Counted from the stretch's first letter, positions 42,033 through 52,122 are shown. The stretch: 64,000 bases of DNA from UBA8337 sp963932545 (GCA_963932545.1 CAWVRH010000012.1:4544-68543), one strand, 5' to 3'. Translations and numbers: made by a program. The notes: generated by a model from the sequence alone, not told the origin.

Positions 42033-43739
42033 ATGTATGCAGAATTAAAACAAGTGCGCGATCAAATGACAGGCCCGGAGAGCATGTTTGCGATCAGTGA
42101 TATTGAAATTCGCGGTCAAACGCTGAAAACTTTCACCAATGCACCGCCATCGCTTCGCGAAGTCTGGGCGCTTTCTGCCATGGGACACGCCGATAAAACC
42201 TATCTCGTATATGAAAACGAAACCTGGACGTACACGCAGGCCTATGCCGAAAGCGCGCGCGTCGCCGCTTGGATGTTCGACAATGGTATCAAACAAGGCG
42301 ACCGCGTCGCTTTGGCTTTCCGCAATTATCCAGAATGGATGCTGCTTTACTGGGCGCTAACCTCTGTTGGCATCACGGTTGTGGGCATGAACGCTTGGTG
42401 GGTAACCGACGAAATGCAATATGGCCTGCAAGACAGCGCGCCTAAAGCTTTCATTGGCGATGTCGAGCGTCTGCAGCGCATCTTGCCGATCCGCGATCAA
42501 TTCCCGGATATGAAACTTATTGGCCTGCGTTTGCCAGAGCCGATTGATGGCGTGATTGACTATGCCGAGTTGAAAAACCACGCTGGCGAGATGCCAGAGG
42601 TGAGCATTGATGGCGACGAAGATGCCTGCATTTTCTATACGTCGGGCACAACCGGGCGTCCAAAAGGCGCCCAGCTAACGCAACGTGGCTGCGTGTTGAA
42701 CCTGATGAGCGTGGCCTTCATGTCGGCGGCTTCCAACATGGCAGAAGCGGTGGAAGCTGGCACGGTCGACCAAATTCCAGAGCCAGGCACAGCCCCCGGG
42801 CCGATTATGTTGGTGACCACACCGATGTTCCATGTGACGGCCAATAACTGTGTTTCTCAGCCTTGCACCATGGGCGGCGGCACGCTTATTTTCATGTATA
42901 AATGGGATGCGGGCGAAGCGCTGAAAATTGTCGATAAATATAAAGTAACCAATTTGAGCGGCGTGCCTGTGATGGCGCGCGAAATTATCGCGCATCCAGA
43001 TTTTGCCAAATATGACACTTCGTCTTTGGTAACTTTGGGCGGCGGTGGCGCGCAATTGCAACCCGACTTGGTTGGTAAAATTGACGAAGCTCTTGAAAAT
43101 GGCCAAGCCAACACGGGCTATGGCATGACCGAGACCTGCGGTTTGATTACCGCCGTTGTTGGTAAATATTTCCTCGATAAGCCAGACAGCTGCGGCCCGC
43201 TTGTGCCAACCATGATTGGCAAAGTTATCGATGCCGATGGCAATGATTTGCCAGAGGGCACGGTCGGCGAGCTATGCGTCAAAGGTGGCAATGTCATTAA
43301 GGGCTATCTGAACCGCGAAGAAGCCACGGCCGAAAGCATTCAAGACGGTTGGCTGCGCACGGGCGATATTGCACGCATCGACGAAGAAGGCTTTGTGTTC
43401 ATCGTCGACCGCGCCAAAGATATGGTTTTGCGCGGTGGCGAAAACATTTATTGCGCCGAAGTAGAGAGCGCCGTGTTCAAACATGATGCGGTTGCCGAAT
43501 GCACAGTATTTGGTGTGGAAGACGAGCGCCTTGGCGAAGAAGTGGGCATTGCGATTGTTGTGGCAGAGGGCGAAACTTTGACCGCCGATGCCATTCGCGA
43601 ACATTGCTCTAAACTATTGGCAAGTTTCAAAATCCCACGGTATATCTGGTTGCGCACGGAGAAATTGCCACGCAATGCCAGTGGTAAGTTTTTGAAACGC
43701 GAATTGCGCGATACGCTAGATCCAGCGGACGCAAGCTAA
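42033..43739 (+). CDS. Acyl-CoA synthetase (AMP-forming)
   Basis: Class I adenylate-forming CoA ligase of 568 residues. The P-loop is YTSGTTGRPKG (202-212), A5 is GYGMTETCGL, A7 is GWLRTGDIARIDEEGF, A8 is DRAKDMVLRGGENIYCAEVE, and the A10 Lys lies in LPRNASGKFLKREL. The acid specificity cannot be read reliably; medium- to long-chain or ring-bearing acids are plausible. ATG 42033 is chosen because upstream in-frame sequence lacks family similarity and includes the palindrome region. GGGAG lies 12 bases upstream. Confidence 0.9.
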   Translation: MYAELKQVRDQMTGPESMFAISDIEIRGQTLKTFTNAPPSLREVWALSAMGHADKTYLVYENETWTYTQAYAESARVAAWMFDNGIKQGDRVALAFRNYPEWMLLYWALTSVGITVVGMNAWWVTDEMQYGLQDSAPKAFIGDVERLQRILPIRDQFPDMKLIGLRLPEPIDGVIDYAELKNHAGEMPEVSIDGDEDACIFYTSGTTGRPKGAQLTQRGCVLNLMSVAFMSAASNMAEAVEAGTVDQIPEPGTAPGPIMLVTTPMFHVTANNCVSQPCTMGGGTLIFMYKWDAGEALKIVDKYKVTNLSGVPVMAREIIAHPDFAKYDTSSLVTLGGGGAQLQPDLVGKIDEALENGQANTGYGMTETCGLITAVVGKYFLDKPDSCGPLVPTMIGKVIDADGNDLPEGTVGELCVKGGNVIKGYLNREEATAESIQDGWLRTGDIARIDEEGFVFIVDRAKDMVLRGGENIYCAEVESAVFKHDAVAECTVFGVEDERLGEEVGIAIVVAEGETLTADAIREHCSKLLASFKIPRYIWLRTEKLPRNASGKFLKRELRDTLDPADAS

Positions 43740-43775
43740 CAAACGCCGCTGAAGCGGCAGGATTCGAGGAAAAGC

Positions 43776-46700
43776 GTGACTTTAAAAGCTCGTCTATTGA
43801 CATCTGTCTTTGTGCTACCGCTAAGCGGTTGGCTCATGCTTGCGCCCGCTTCGGCCTTCGACGTGACGGGAGATGAAGCCGACGCGGAAGCGACCACCGA
43901 GCAAATTATTTTGGAGGACACGGACACGAGCGATGTTCAAAGCATTATCATCGATGGCACGCCTTCCAACCCAGCCGGGCAAGCGGCTTTATTGATAACG
44001 GACGACCAAGTCGTCACCGTTAACGGAACGATTCGGGTGCGCGATCGCGATGACGATGGTGAGCTTACGCCATTGCAAAACGGTATTGCGGTTAAGGTTG
44101 GCATTGCTCTATCGGCTGGCGAGCTGCGATTGAAATCGGGCGCCAATCTGAGTGTTTTGGAAATTCAAGGGCCAGAATATGATGGCGATGAAGATGGACT
44201 TCCAGATGCAAATGACACAGATGAAGATGGTATCGTCGAAGGCCCGTTGGCCTTGGGTGGCGCGAAGCGTCGCATCGGGGTTTGGGTGGCAGAATCTATC
44301 ACGGGCAACCTCATTGGGGAGAGCGGTTCTAGCATAAGAATAGAGGGTATGGGCGGAACCGATGCTTCGAATAACATCATTGCGGGCATTATGTTGCAAG
44401 CTGATTTGAACGGCAACCTGGACCTTTCAACCCGCATTGATGCGATTGGCGATAACGCTCGCGGCGTGAATATTAACAATACGATTGACGGCAATTACCG
44501 CCAGCGCGGCGATATTGACGTGCGCGGCGAGGGCGGCGTTGGCATTGATTTAGACGGGGCCATAACCGGATCTTTGCTGATTGAATCACTGGTCAATGCA
44601 ACAGGCTATTCGACCGCTCCGACCCCCCAACGCGGGGTCGACGAGAGCGAGCTAACCGCAGATGAGAGCAATGCCAATGCCAATGAAAGACGCCGTGGTG
44701 GCTCGGCCATTGATGTGGCGGCCAATGTTTCGGGCGGCATTTTAATCAATGGCTCCCTCAACACCATACAAACCCCAAGCGAAACGCAAGCGCTGGCGGA
44801 CATTGCTGAGGCGCGCACCGATGACGACGGTAATTTGGTCGATATTACGGCGCAAAAAACATTGCCTTTCCATTTTGATGCCAACCGCGCCTCCGGGCGG
44901 GTGACGACTTATGGCGAAGCGTCGGGCGAAGCCGCGCTTAAAATTTCTTCCACGATTAGTAGTCTCACGGGCTCAACCTTAGAAACCTTTTTGGATACAA
45001 CCAATGATGACGGCGAGGCCGTACCCGAAGAAGACACCGATCCCCAGCTTGATGTTTATGACAGCACGCGCGAGTTTTTCTATTCCCACGGCCTGATGAA
45101 CCGCGGCACGATTGCCGCCAATAGCTGGTACGACGGCTTTAAAGCCGATGCCGTGCGCGTCGAAGCAGGCGCCACGATTCATGGCGGTATTTACAATAGC
45201 GGAAGCATTTCTGCCACCGCCTATAATGGCGACGCCACAGCTTTGGGGCTGAACGCTGGCGCCCTCAACGACGGGCTTCGCAGTGACAGTTCGATTTTGC
45301 TAAATGAAGGCACAATTTCCGCCAGCGTGTCGACGCATACGGGCTCGGATAGTACGAAGACGAAATCTTCAAACACCGCCACCGCCATTGTGTTGGCGGA
45401 TGGCGTGGCGCCAGCGGGCGGGTTGATTTTGAACCGAGGTACGATTTTCGCCAGCTCCAACCATATCACCGCAGCCACCGACGATGCGGCCGCGACCAGC
45501 GTGTTGGGCGAGCATGCGATTGCCTTGGATGTATCGGCCGTGACCTCCGCTTTACATATCACGCAGAGCATGCGCCAAGCCGATGCTCTGCTCAGCTCGG
45601 GCGCCAATTCGAACACCAACCCGTATCTTAACGGCGGGGATTTAGATATCGACCGTACCGGCAATATTGGCGAGAATGATGACGGCAACGCGATTAATAT
45701 TGCCGATGGGAAAATCGACACGCGCGATATCGCAGCGCCCAGTATTACCGGTGATATTCGGTTTGGTTCCGGCGCCAATGAGTTCCGGCTTTTGGCGGGT
45801 ACGATGACGGGCGACATTGATTTTGCGGGTGGCGCTGATGAATTGTTTATCGGCAATTCGATGGAAGATGACGCCAACTCAAATGACGGTATCGAGGGCA
45901 ATGAGTATACCGCGCCGATTACCAGTTTCTCTGGAACCATTCAAAATGGTGCTAGCTCGGATTTGACCATCACCCTTGGAGGGCAAACGGCTATCACGGC
46001 AGAGAAAACAAGACTGCATTTCATTGGCCAAGAAGGGCGAGATTTAAATGCCGATGGCGACGATGCCGATGTCGGCGAAGACCTAGAAGGTCTTGATGTC
46101 GCTTCCCTGACGCTCGGCGAAAAAGCTGATTTGCGCTTTACTATTTCCCCCGAGTTCCTAAACGGCGCTATTTTAGATGTAACCACCTTATCCATAGGCG
46201 CGGACGCCACCATCTCGCCTTTCATCACAAGCCTGCCAGGGTTGGATGAAAATGGGGATTTTATAACTCGCACCGTCAAGCTCATCGAGTCGAGTTCAGA
46301 TTTGAGCGGTCTCAGCAGCAGCATCAGCGACAGTTTGCTGGAAGAGGGCCATCCCTATATTTACAATGTCTCTTTAGCGGTAGATACAACGGAGAGTAAG
46401 CATGCGATTAAGGCGGACTTTGCAATCAAATCAGCAAGTGAACTTGGTTTGAATGCAACCGAGGCCTCAGCTTGGCCTGCTGTTATCAGTCACTTCCGCT
46501 CCGATGAAACGCTAGAGGCGCTACTCAGTCTGATTACCGATGGCGACGAGTTTGCCGCTTATTATGATCAATTGCTCCCCCAATATGGCGATGGAACGAT
46601 GAAGCAATTGGCTAGCCTGAGCGACGCCGCAACGGGTGCCGTCGGTCAGCATTTGCAAATTGTAGGTGCCGGTGGGCGTCGCGATGGCGATGGCTGGTTG

Positions 46701-47555
46701 CAGCAATTTGGCGACTATCGCAAGCAAGATTCAACCCTCGAAACAGATACCGTCAGCGGCACCAGCTATGGCATGGCAATAGGCTATGACGCGCCGGCGG
46801 GTTTTGCTGAAGCCTTGGGTATGTATGCGCAAATGAGCTTCACTTCGGTGCATGAAAAGCCGAGCCTCTTGCCCAATGCGATTGTGCCTGGCCGCGATGA
46901 AGTGAAGGCAGAGAGTTTTGGCGTTGGCGCATATATGGCGGATAAAATTGGGCCCGTGCGATACGAGCTGAGCGCAGCTGCCGGATCGATTGCTTTCGAC
47001 AGTTTGCGCAGCGTTCAGTTTAATGGCGTCAGTGACCTTTTATCCGCGGCTTGGGATGGAACCTCCACGGCCGCTTCGGCGCGGGTCATTTATCCTATTC
47101 TCGAAGATGACCATTTGTTACGCATTGAAGCGGGTCGCGATTACTTCTCGCTAAAGCAGGATGATTACGCAGAGCGCACAGTGCTTTCTGTGGACCGAGA
47201 ACTGGCTTTGCGGGTGCGCGGCGGCAACTCAGATATGACCAGCGATTACATCGGTGTGCGCGGCAGCCTCGTGCGCGGCGGCGGCGGCCCGAGCGATATC
47301 GTTTGGGAGCCAAACTACTATTTAGGTTTCCGCAGCGTCGACAATTACTCGGCCTATAGTGCCAAAGCCAATTTCGTCGGCAATGACGTCGTGTTTGATT
47401 TGAAATCGCAAGACGAAATTTCCGACACCACCGAGCTAGGTCTCGGGGTTGCGGCGCATAATGATTATTTCGCATTTGAATTTAATTATCGCGGCAAATT
47501 CGGCGATGGTGAAGAAGTGCATGGCGGCGGTATTTCTGTCCGCTTGTTGTTCTAG
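43776..47555 (+). CDS. Large autotransporter (type Va secretion) protein
   Basis: Outer-membrane autotransporter of 1,259 residues. It has a signal peptide (about 1-27, ending APASA) and a long Asp/Gly/Asn-rich passenger with beta-helix-like repeats (GLILNRGTIFAS, LLNEGTISASVS, SGSISATAY). The C-terminal autotransporter beta-barrel (about 972-1259) begins near GWLQQFGDYRKQ and ends in the terminal Phe needed for Bam assembly. Acidic calcium-type loops occur near 89-97 (RDRDDDGEL) and 135-155 (DGDEDGLPDANDTDEDG). The GTG start follows GAGGAAAA. No protease triad is recognised, so the passenger is probably an adhesin or surface layer element. Confidence 0.88.
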   Translation: MTLKARLLTSVFVLPLSGWLMLAPASAFDVTGDEADAEATTEQIILEDTDTSDVQSIIIDGTPSNPAGQAALLITDDQVVTVNGTIRVRDRDDDGELTPLQNGIAVKVGIALSAGELRLKSGANLSVLEIQGPEYDGDEDGLPDANDTDEDGIVEGPLALGGAKRRIGVWVAESITGNLIGESGSSIRIEGMGGTDASNNIIAGIMLQADLNGNLDLSTRIDAIGDNARGVNINNTIDGNYRQRGDIDVRGEGGVGIDLDGAITGSLLIESLVNATGYSTAPTPQRGVDESELTADESNANANERRRGGSAIDVAANVSGGILINGSLNTIQTPSETQALADIAEARTDDDGNLVDITAQKTLPFHFDANRASGRVTTYGEASGEAALKISSTISSLTGSTLETFLDTTNDDGEAVPEEDTDPQLDVYDSTREFFYSHGLMNRGTIAANSWYDGFKADAVRVEAGATIHGGIYNSGSISATAYNGDATALGLNAGALNDGLRSDSSILLNEGTISASVSTHTGSDSTKTKSSNTATAIVLADGVAPAGGLILNRGTIFASSNHITAATDDAAATSVLGEHAIALDVSAVTSALHITQSMRQADALLSSGANSNTNPYLNGGDLDIDRTGNIGENDDGNAINIADGKIDTRDIAAPSITGDIRFGSGANEFRLLAGTMTGDIDFAGGADELFIGNSMEDDANSNDGIEGNEYTAPITSFSGTIQNGASSDLTITLGGQTAITAEKTRLHFIGQEGRDLNADGDDADVGEDLEGLDVASLTLGEKADLRFTISPEFLNGAILDVTTLSIGADATISPFITSLPGLDENGDFITRTVKLIESSSDLSGLSSSISDSLLEEGHPYIYNVSLAVDTTESKHAIKADFAIKSASELGLNATEASAWPAVISHFRSDETLEALLSLITDGDEFAAYYDQLLPQYGDGTMKQLASLSDAATGAVGQHLQIVGAGGRRDGDGWLQQFGDYRKQDSTLETDTVSGTSYGMAIGYDAPAGFAEALGMYAQMSFTSVHEKPSLLPNAIVPGRDEVKAESFGVGAYMADKIGPVRYELSAAAGSIAFDSLRSVQFNGVSDLLSAAWDGTSTAASARVIYPILEDDHLLRIEAGRDYFSLKQDDYAERTVLSVDRELALRVRGGNSDMTSDYIGVRGSLVRGGGGPSDIVWEPNYYLGFRSVDNYSAYSAKANFVGNDVVFDLKSQDEISDTTELGLGVAAHNDYFAFEFNYRGKFGDGEEVHGGGISVRLLF

Positions 47556-47561
47556 GGCCGC

Positions 47562-48242
47562 CTAAAGCGCGTCGAACAATCCTGGCTTCAAGCGTTTTGC
47601 GGCCACGGCAAATTCTGAAAAATCATCGATGATGGCATCCGCCTTCAGCTCATCTAGGCTGACACGGCGATAGCCAAAGCTCACACAAATAGACGCCACG
47701 TTCGCGGCAATGGCTCCCCCGGTATCGGCTTCGCTATCGCCTACCATAATGGCCTCTTGGGGGCTTGCGCCAAGGCGCTTCAAGGCTTCTTCGATTGTAT
47801 CTGGGTCTGGTTTGCGTTTCGGCAAAGTGTCGCCGCCAACCAGCACATCGAAATAGCTATGGATGCCAAGGCGAAACAATAATTTGGCCGATAAGCTCTC
47901 GCGTTTATTGGTGACAACCCCCATCCGAATACCGCCAGCGCGGGCGGCGTCTAAAATTGGCATGAGGTTGGGATATAGTTTGGTGTGGTCGTCGATGTTT
48001 TGGTCGTAATATAAAACAAACTCTTCGGTCGCGGCATCCAGTTGATCGTCTGGCCAAGTGACGCCGTTCTCTCGCAGGCCGCGTTGTAAAATAACGCGCG
48101 CGCCGCCTCCGATGAGGTTTTGCGTGGCGTCTCCAGAAACCTCGTTTAATCCGTTTTTACGCAAAATATAATTCATCGCGGCATGCAAATCGGGCTTTGT
48201 GTCGGCAAGGGTTCCGTCGAGGTCAAAAAGCAGAGTTGCCAT
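47562..48242 (-). CDS. gph: HAD hydrolase, phosphoglycolate phosphatase type
   Basis: HAD-superfamily phosphatase of 226 residues. Nucleophile Asp7 and Asp9 lie in LLFDLDGTLADTKPDL, motif II is GVVTNKRES, the motif III Lys is in PKRKPDPD, and motif IV is MVGDSEADTGGA. The cap domain position matches Gph, which removes phosphate from 2-phosphoglycolate arising in DNA repair. ATG 48242 gives the normal N-terminus with AGGA upstream; the open frame extends 16 codons further. Ends 6 bases from the autotransporter stop. Confidence 0.88.
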   Translation of the reverse strand: MATLLFDLDGTLADTKPDLHAAMNYILRKNGLNEVSGDATQNLIGGGARVILQRGLRENGVTWPDDQLDAATEEFVLYYDQNIDDHTKLYPNLMPILDAARAGGIRMGVVTNKRESLSAKLLFRLGIHSYFDVLVGGDTLPKRKPDPDTIEEALKRLGASPQEAIMVGDSEADTGGAIAANVASICVSFGYRRVSLDELKADAIIDDFSEFAVAAKRLKPGLFDAL

Positions 48243-48304
48243 GTCGTGTCCTATTGTTAAGATATGTGTTGGAGCTTCGTTGTGGCTCATGCTACATCCG
48301 ATTC

Positions 48305-49180
48305 ATGGCGCCACGACATCTTTTTCTCATGTTCATTATCTGCTTGGTTTGGGGCTTCACTTTTGTGGCTGGCAAAGCGGGTGTGACCGAAATTCCACCG
48401 ATGCTGTTTACAGCCCTTCGGTATCTCTTATTGTCGCTTCTGCTGTTTCCTTTCTTGCAAATTGTTTCTGGCCAAATGCCACAGATTATTTTCATTTCCA
48501 TTGCCATGGGCTCGGCGCATTTCTCGTTGTTTTATGGCGGCATGTCGATTGCCGACAATGTGTCCTCCATCGCCGTGGCAACACAATTGGGCGTGCCGAT
48601 TAGTACCATCATGTCGATTGTATTTTTAAACGAGCAGGTTGGCTGGCGGCGTTGGTTGGGCATTGCCATGTCGTTTGGCGGCGTGGTCATCATCAGTTTT
48701 GACCCCGCCATCATTAGCGAGAGGCTAGGGCTTCTCATGGTTGTCGGGGCCGCCTTCATCGGCTCGGCGGGCACCATTTTGATGAAGCAAATCAAGCGCA
48801 CAGGCGTCTATCAAATGCAGGCCTGGATTGCCGTGCTGAGTTGGCCGCCGCTAATAGCTTTGTCGCTCATTTTTGAAAACAACCATGTCGAGGTTCTCCA
48901 AAACGCCAGTTGGATGGCTTGGGGAGGCGTGGTCTATACAGCCGTTGGCGCCAGCCTCATTGGCCATGCGGGCATGTATTATTTACTGCAGCGCTACGAC
49001 GTCTCGGTCACCTCTCCGTTGACGCTGATGGCGCCTATTTTCGGCATAATGTCCGGAGTGATTTTCTGGGGCGACCAATTGGGGGTTCGCTTCTGGATTG
49101 GTGGCGGCATTGCTTTGCTTGGCGTGCTGATTATCGGGCTAAGAAAGCGTGAGGTTGCGCACGCGGGGAACGTACTATGA
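48305..49180 (+). CDS. EamA/DMT-family permease
   Basis: Drug/metabolite transporter superfamily protein of 291 residues with ten hydrophobic helices in two EamA repeats (LMFIICLVWGFTFVAGKAG; GGVVYTAVGASLIGHAGMYY). Likely a metabolite exporter; substrate unknown. I start it at ATG 48305, where the first helix begins as in the family; the open frame extends upstream over the divergent gph start. It overlaps the amidase gene by 4 bases (ATGA). Confidence 0.88.
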   Translation: MAPRHLFLMFIICLVWGFTFVAGKAGVTEIPPMLFTALRYLLLSLLLFPFLQIVSGQMPQIIFISIAMGSAHFSLFYGGMSIADNVSSIAVATQLGVPISTIMSIVFLNEQVGWRRWLGIAMSFGGVVIISFDPAIISERLGLLMVVGAAFIGSAGTILMKQIKRTGVYQMQAWIAVLSWPPLIALSLIFENNHVEVLQNASWMAWGGVVYTAVGASLIGHAGMYYLLQRYDVSVTSPLTLMAPIFGIMSGVIFWGDQLGVRFWIGGGIALLGVLIIGLRKREVAHAGNVL

Positions 49181-49947
49181 AGCAGAGCCTGCCAACTCCA
49201 GTCCAAATTCAAGCTTCGCCCAATCATGATGCGCGCGCCAAAAAACCAAGCCATATTGTTTTGCATTATACCAACATGCAAAGCGCGCAAGCCGCGCTGG
49301 AGCGCATGTGCGATCCTGGGGCGAAAGTCTCGGCTCATTATCTCATTCACCGTGATGGCCAGATTGTCCAAATGGTTGAAGAGAGCCGTCGCGCTTGGCA
49401 CGCGGGCGTGGCTTACTGGCAGGGGGAAAGCGATATGAACTCTGCCTCCATAGGCATTGAGCTAGACCATAAAGGCCATGATGAGCAGGGCCATATGACA
49501 GCCTTCCCCGAAGCGCAAAGACAAGCGCTTTATGCGCTATTAAAAGACATCATCGAGCGAAACGACCTCGATCCGCGCCATGTTATCGGCCATAGCGATA
49601 TTGCGCCGGGCCGCAAAATAGATCCGGGCGAAGCCTTTGATTGGGCTGAATTGCACGAGGCGGGTTTTGGCCTTTGGCTGCCAAATGTGAAGCTAGAAAC
49701 CGTGGCAGATTTGCCCTCCGATGAGGCACGCGCGCAAACAGCGATAGTGCCTTTGCAAAAAGCGCTGGCCGCCTTTGGCTATCTTATTGAGGCAGATGGC
49801 AGCTATGGCGAGCCGATGCGCGCTGTGGTCGCCGCCTTCCAGCGTCACTATCGCCCGAGCCTCGTTAATGGCATCGCTGACGCCGAAACTCAAAGTCTGA
49901 TTTATGCCTATTGTCGCGCCAGTCTTGCCGAACCAGAAGCAGGTTAA
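49177..49947 (+). CDS. N-acetylmuramoyl-L-alanine amidase (AmpD/AmiD family) with PG-binding domain
   Basis: Zinc amidase of 256 residues that splits the MurNAc-L-Ala bond in peptidoglycan fragments. Amidase_2 domain: IVLHYTNM (zinc His30), AHYLIHRDG, IGIELDH, VIGHSDIAPGRKIDPG (zinc His139 and Asp149). A C-terminal PG_binding_1 domain (about 185-245) follows. No signal peptide is visible, which suggests cytosolic recycling like AmpD, although the domain layout is that of AmiD. It lies just upstream of rnpB. Confidence 0.9.
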   Translation: MKQSLPTPVQIQASPNHDARAKKPSHIVLHYTNMQSAQAALERMCDPGAKVSAHYLIHRDGQIVQMVEESRRAWHAGVAYWQGESDMNSASIGIELDHKGHDEQGHMTAFPEAQRQALYALLKDIIERNDLDPRHVIGHSDIAPGRKIDPGEAFDWAELHEAGFGLWLPNVKLETVADLPSDEARAQTAIVPLQKALAAFGYLIEADGSYGEPMRAVVAAFQRHYRPSLVNGIADAETQSLIYAYCRASLAEPEAG

Positions 49948-49960
49948 GTTATATGCTCTC

Positions 49961-49989
49961 TTGACGCTCGGGCTTTCGAGGGGTAAGCA
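49961..49989 (+). promoter_or_regulatory. Candidate promoter of rnpB
   Basis: TTGACG (49961-49966) is followed after 17 bases by TAAGCA (49984-49989), with the mature RNase P RNA 5' end 7 bases further on. The -35 is strong and the -10 degenerate, common in alphaproteobacteria. The spacing to the RNA start supports it. Confidence 0.5.
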
Positions 49990-49995
49990 AAAAAA

Positions 49996-50356
<361 letters not shown>

Positions 50357-50447
50357 CTTTTCTTCAAAACCCACAAGATGTAGCGATATCGGCAATCGGC
50401 TTGCCCATATCTGCCCGTTTGCGCGCGAAAACGCCCGCCAAATTCCA

Positions 50448-50487
50448 TTGACACCCATATTTTCCCATGCTATCCCAAGTAATCCCA
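50448..50487 (+). promoter_or_regulatory. dcw promoter with MraZ operator (four 10-bp spaced boxes)
   Basis: CCCA boxes start at 50454, 50464, 50474 and 50484, exactly 10 bases apart, the last three as TCCCA. Read on the minus strand this is the TGGGA-N5 direct repeat bound by MraZ rings. They overlap a TTGACA (50448-50453) with TATCCC 17 bases on (50471-50476), so MraZ should repress its own operon. The mraZ ATG is about 80 bases downstream. Confidence 0.8.
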
Positions 50488-50557
50488 TAAAAGACCTGTA
50501 AAACAAGGGATGGGAGTGTCGCGCGCGAAGCGCTGACAAACGAAGGAGGAAGCCGAC

Positions 50558-51082
50558 ATGGCCATGTTCATGTCTACAGTCACGAGCAAGATAGACGCCA
50601 AGGGTCGCGTCTCGGTTCCGTCTGTCTTCCGTTCGGCGATTATCGCCCAAAACAATTCGCAAAATTCTGGCCCAGCCGCGCCCCACGATGGGCCGCATGG
50701 TATTTTTGTTTACCCTTCTTTCACCGAAGCCGCGATTGAGGGTGGCGGGCAATCGCTGATGAGCGACATTGGCGCCATGGTCGAGCGCCTCGATTTATTC
50801 ACCGAAGAGCGCGATGCTTTGGCCGCCTCTTTATTCGCCGACAGTCATCACTTAATGTTTGATGCCGATGGTCGGGTTTCTTTGCCAGCACCTTTATTGG
50901 CGCATGCAGGCGTGGAAAAAGAACTGATGTTTGTGGGTCTTGGTACCAAGTTCCAGATTTGGAACCCAGCCAGCTACGCCGACTTTAGATCGAAGGCCCG
51001 CGCTATGGCGCTGCAACAAAGGGGGCTGTTGCGATCGCTTTCATCGCCGCCTCCCGCGCCGCCGGGTGAGGGCAAGCAATGA
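50558..51082 (+). CDS. mraZ: Transcriptional regulator/cell-division protein MraZ
   Basis: MraZ is an AbrB-like ring-forming DNA-binding protein that represses the dcw cluster. The 174-residue product has two MraZ repeats: an N-terminal one with SKIDAKGRVSVPSVFR (about 10-25) and a second with DADGRVSLPAPLLAHAG and FVGLGTKFQIWNPA (about 102-145). AAGGAGG lies 8 bases before the ATG. The C-terminus is proline-rich and overlaps rsmH by 4 bases. Four operator boxes lie upstream. Confidence 0.95.
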   Translation: MAMFMSTVTSKIDAKGRVSVPSVFRSAIIAQNNSQNSGPAAPHDGPHGIFVYPSFTEAAIEGGGQSLMSDIGAMVERLDLFTEERDALAASLFADSHHLMFDADGRVSLPAPLLAHAGVEKELMFVGLGTKFQIWNPASYADFRSKARAMALQQRGLLRSLSSPPPAPPGEGKQ

Positions 51083-52122
51083 GTAGCGGGGGTGACGTGT
51101 TCAATAGGCAGCAAGCTAGCGTGCCCCCGGTTTCCGCTCCCCATGTTTCTGTATTATTGCACGAAGTGGTGGGCGCTCTGGCACCCCAAGCAAACGAAAT
51201 TCATGTCGATGGCACTTTCGGGGCGGGCGGCTACACCAAAGCTTTATTGCAAGGCGCGGATTGCACCGTGGTGGCAATCGACCGAGACCCCGACACAAAA
51301 AAACACGCCGACGCTATGGCTGCTGAATTTGGCTCGCGGCTGATTTACCTTTCTGGCTGTTTTGGCGATATGGATCGCCTGTTGCCAGAGGCCGGCCAGC
51401 CGCAAGTCGATGGTGTGACGCTCGATTTGGGCGTTTCCTCCATGCAGTTAGATGAAGCCGAGCGCGGATTTTCTTTCATGCGCGAAGGGCCGCTAGATAT
51501 GCGGATGAGCCAGAGCGGACAAAGTGCGGCTGACTTGTTAAACCAAGCCGAACCCGATTTATTGAGCGATATTTTGCATGTCTATGGCGAAGAAAAACGT
51601 GCACGCGCCATCACCAAAGCCATTGTCGCGCGCCGCGCGGAGACGCCTTTTGTTACGACGCAAGATTTAGTGGAAGTGGTTATTTCGGTTTTGGGCGCGC
51701 CACGCTTTGGCAAATCGCATCCCGCCACCCGCACGTTTCAGGCCATTCGTATTTATCTCAATGATGAATTGGGCGAGTTATTGCGCGGCCTGCAAGCGGC
51801 CGAGCAAATCCTCAAGCCTGGCGGACGTTTGGCCGTTGTGACCTTTCATTCGCTAGAAGACCGCATGGTGAAGCAGTTTTTTGCCCCCCGCACAGGTCGT
51901 GCCGGTCGTCCGTCGCGCCATCAGCCAGATGTGGAAATGGCGCCGCCAAGTTTTGCCGAACCTGTTAAACGCACCATCAAAGCCAGTGCGGAAGAAATTC
52001 AAGGCAACCCACGTTCGCGTTCGGCGCGTCTGCGGGTGGCGCTTCGCACGCAAGCGGAGGCCTTTCCAGAAAGCGGCGATTTAATGCCTCGTCGCGCCCC
52101 TCAAATCAAGGTGCACGGATAA
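51079..52122 (+). CDS. rsmH: 16S rRNA (cytosine1402-N4)-methyltransferase RsmH
   Basis: SAM-dependent methyltransferase (formerly MraW) acting on C1402 of 16S rRNA. The 347-residue protein has the expected HVSVLLHEVV start, SAM-binding DGTFGAGGYTKALL, and GVTLDLGVSSMQLDEAERGF. RPLDMRM-like GPLDMRMSQ, RTFQAIRIYLNDEL and VVTFHSLEDRMVK follow. It overlaps mraZ (ATGA) and shares one base with ftsL. Confidence 0.96.
   Translation: MSSGGDVFNRQQASVPPVSAPHVSVLLHEVVGALAPQANEIHVDGTFGAGGYTKALLQGADCTVVAIDRDPDTKKHADAMAAEFGSRLIYLSGCFGDMDRLLPEAGQPQVDGVTLDLGVSSMQLDEAERGFSFMREGPLDMRMSQSGQSAADLLNQAEPDLLSDILHVYGEEKRARAITKAIVARRAETPFVTTQDLVEVVISVLGAPRFGKSHPATRTFQAIRIYLNDELGELLRGLQAAEQILKPGGRLAVVTFHSLEDRMVKQFFAPRTGRAGRPSRHQPDVEMAPPSFAEPVKRTIKASAEEIQGNPRSRSARLRVALRTQAEAFPESGDLMPRRAPQIKVHG

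Noticed and set aside
43745..43757. Terminator between the CoA ligase and the autotransporter
   Set aside because: Only a 5-bp stem (gccgc/gcggc) with no T-run; too weak to call.
45221..45940. 239-codon antisense frame inside the autotransporter gene
   Set aside because: Low-complexity mirror of the Asp/Gly-rich passenger; no start context or family similarity.
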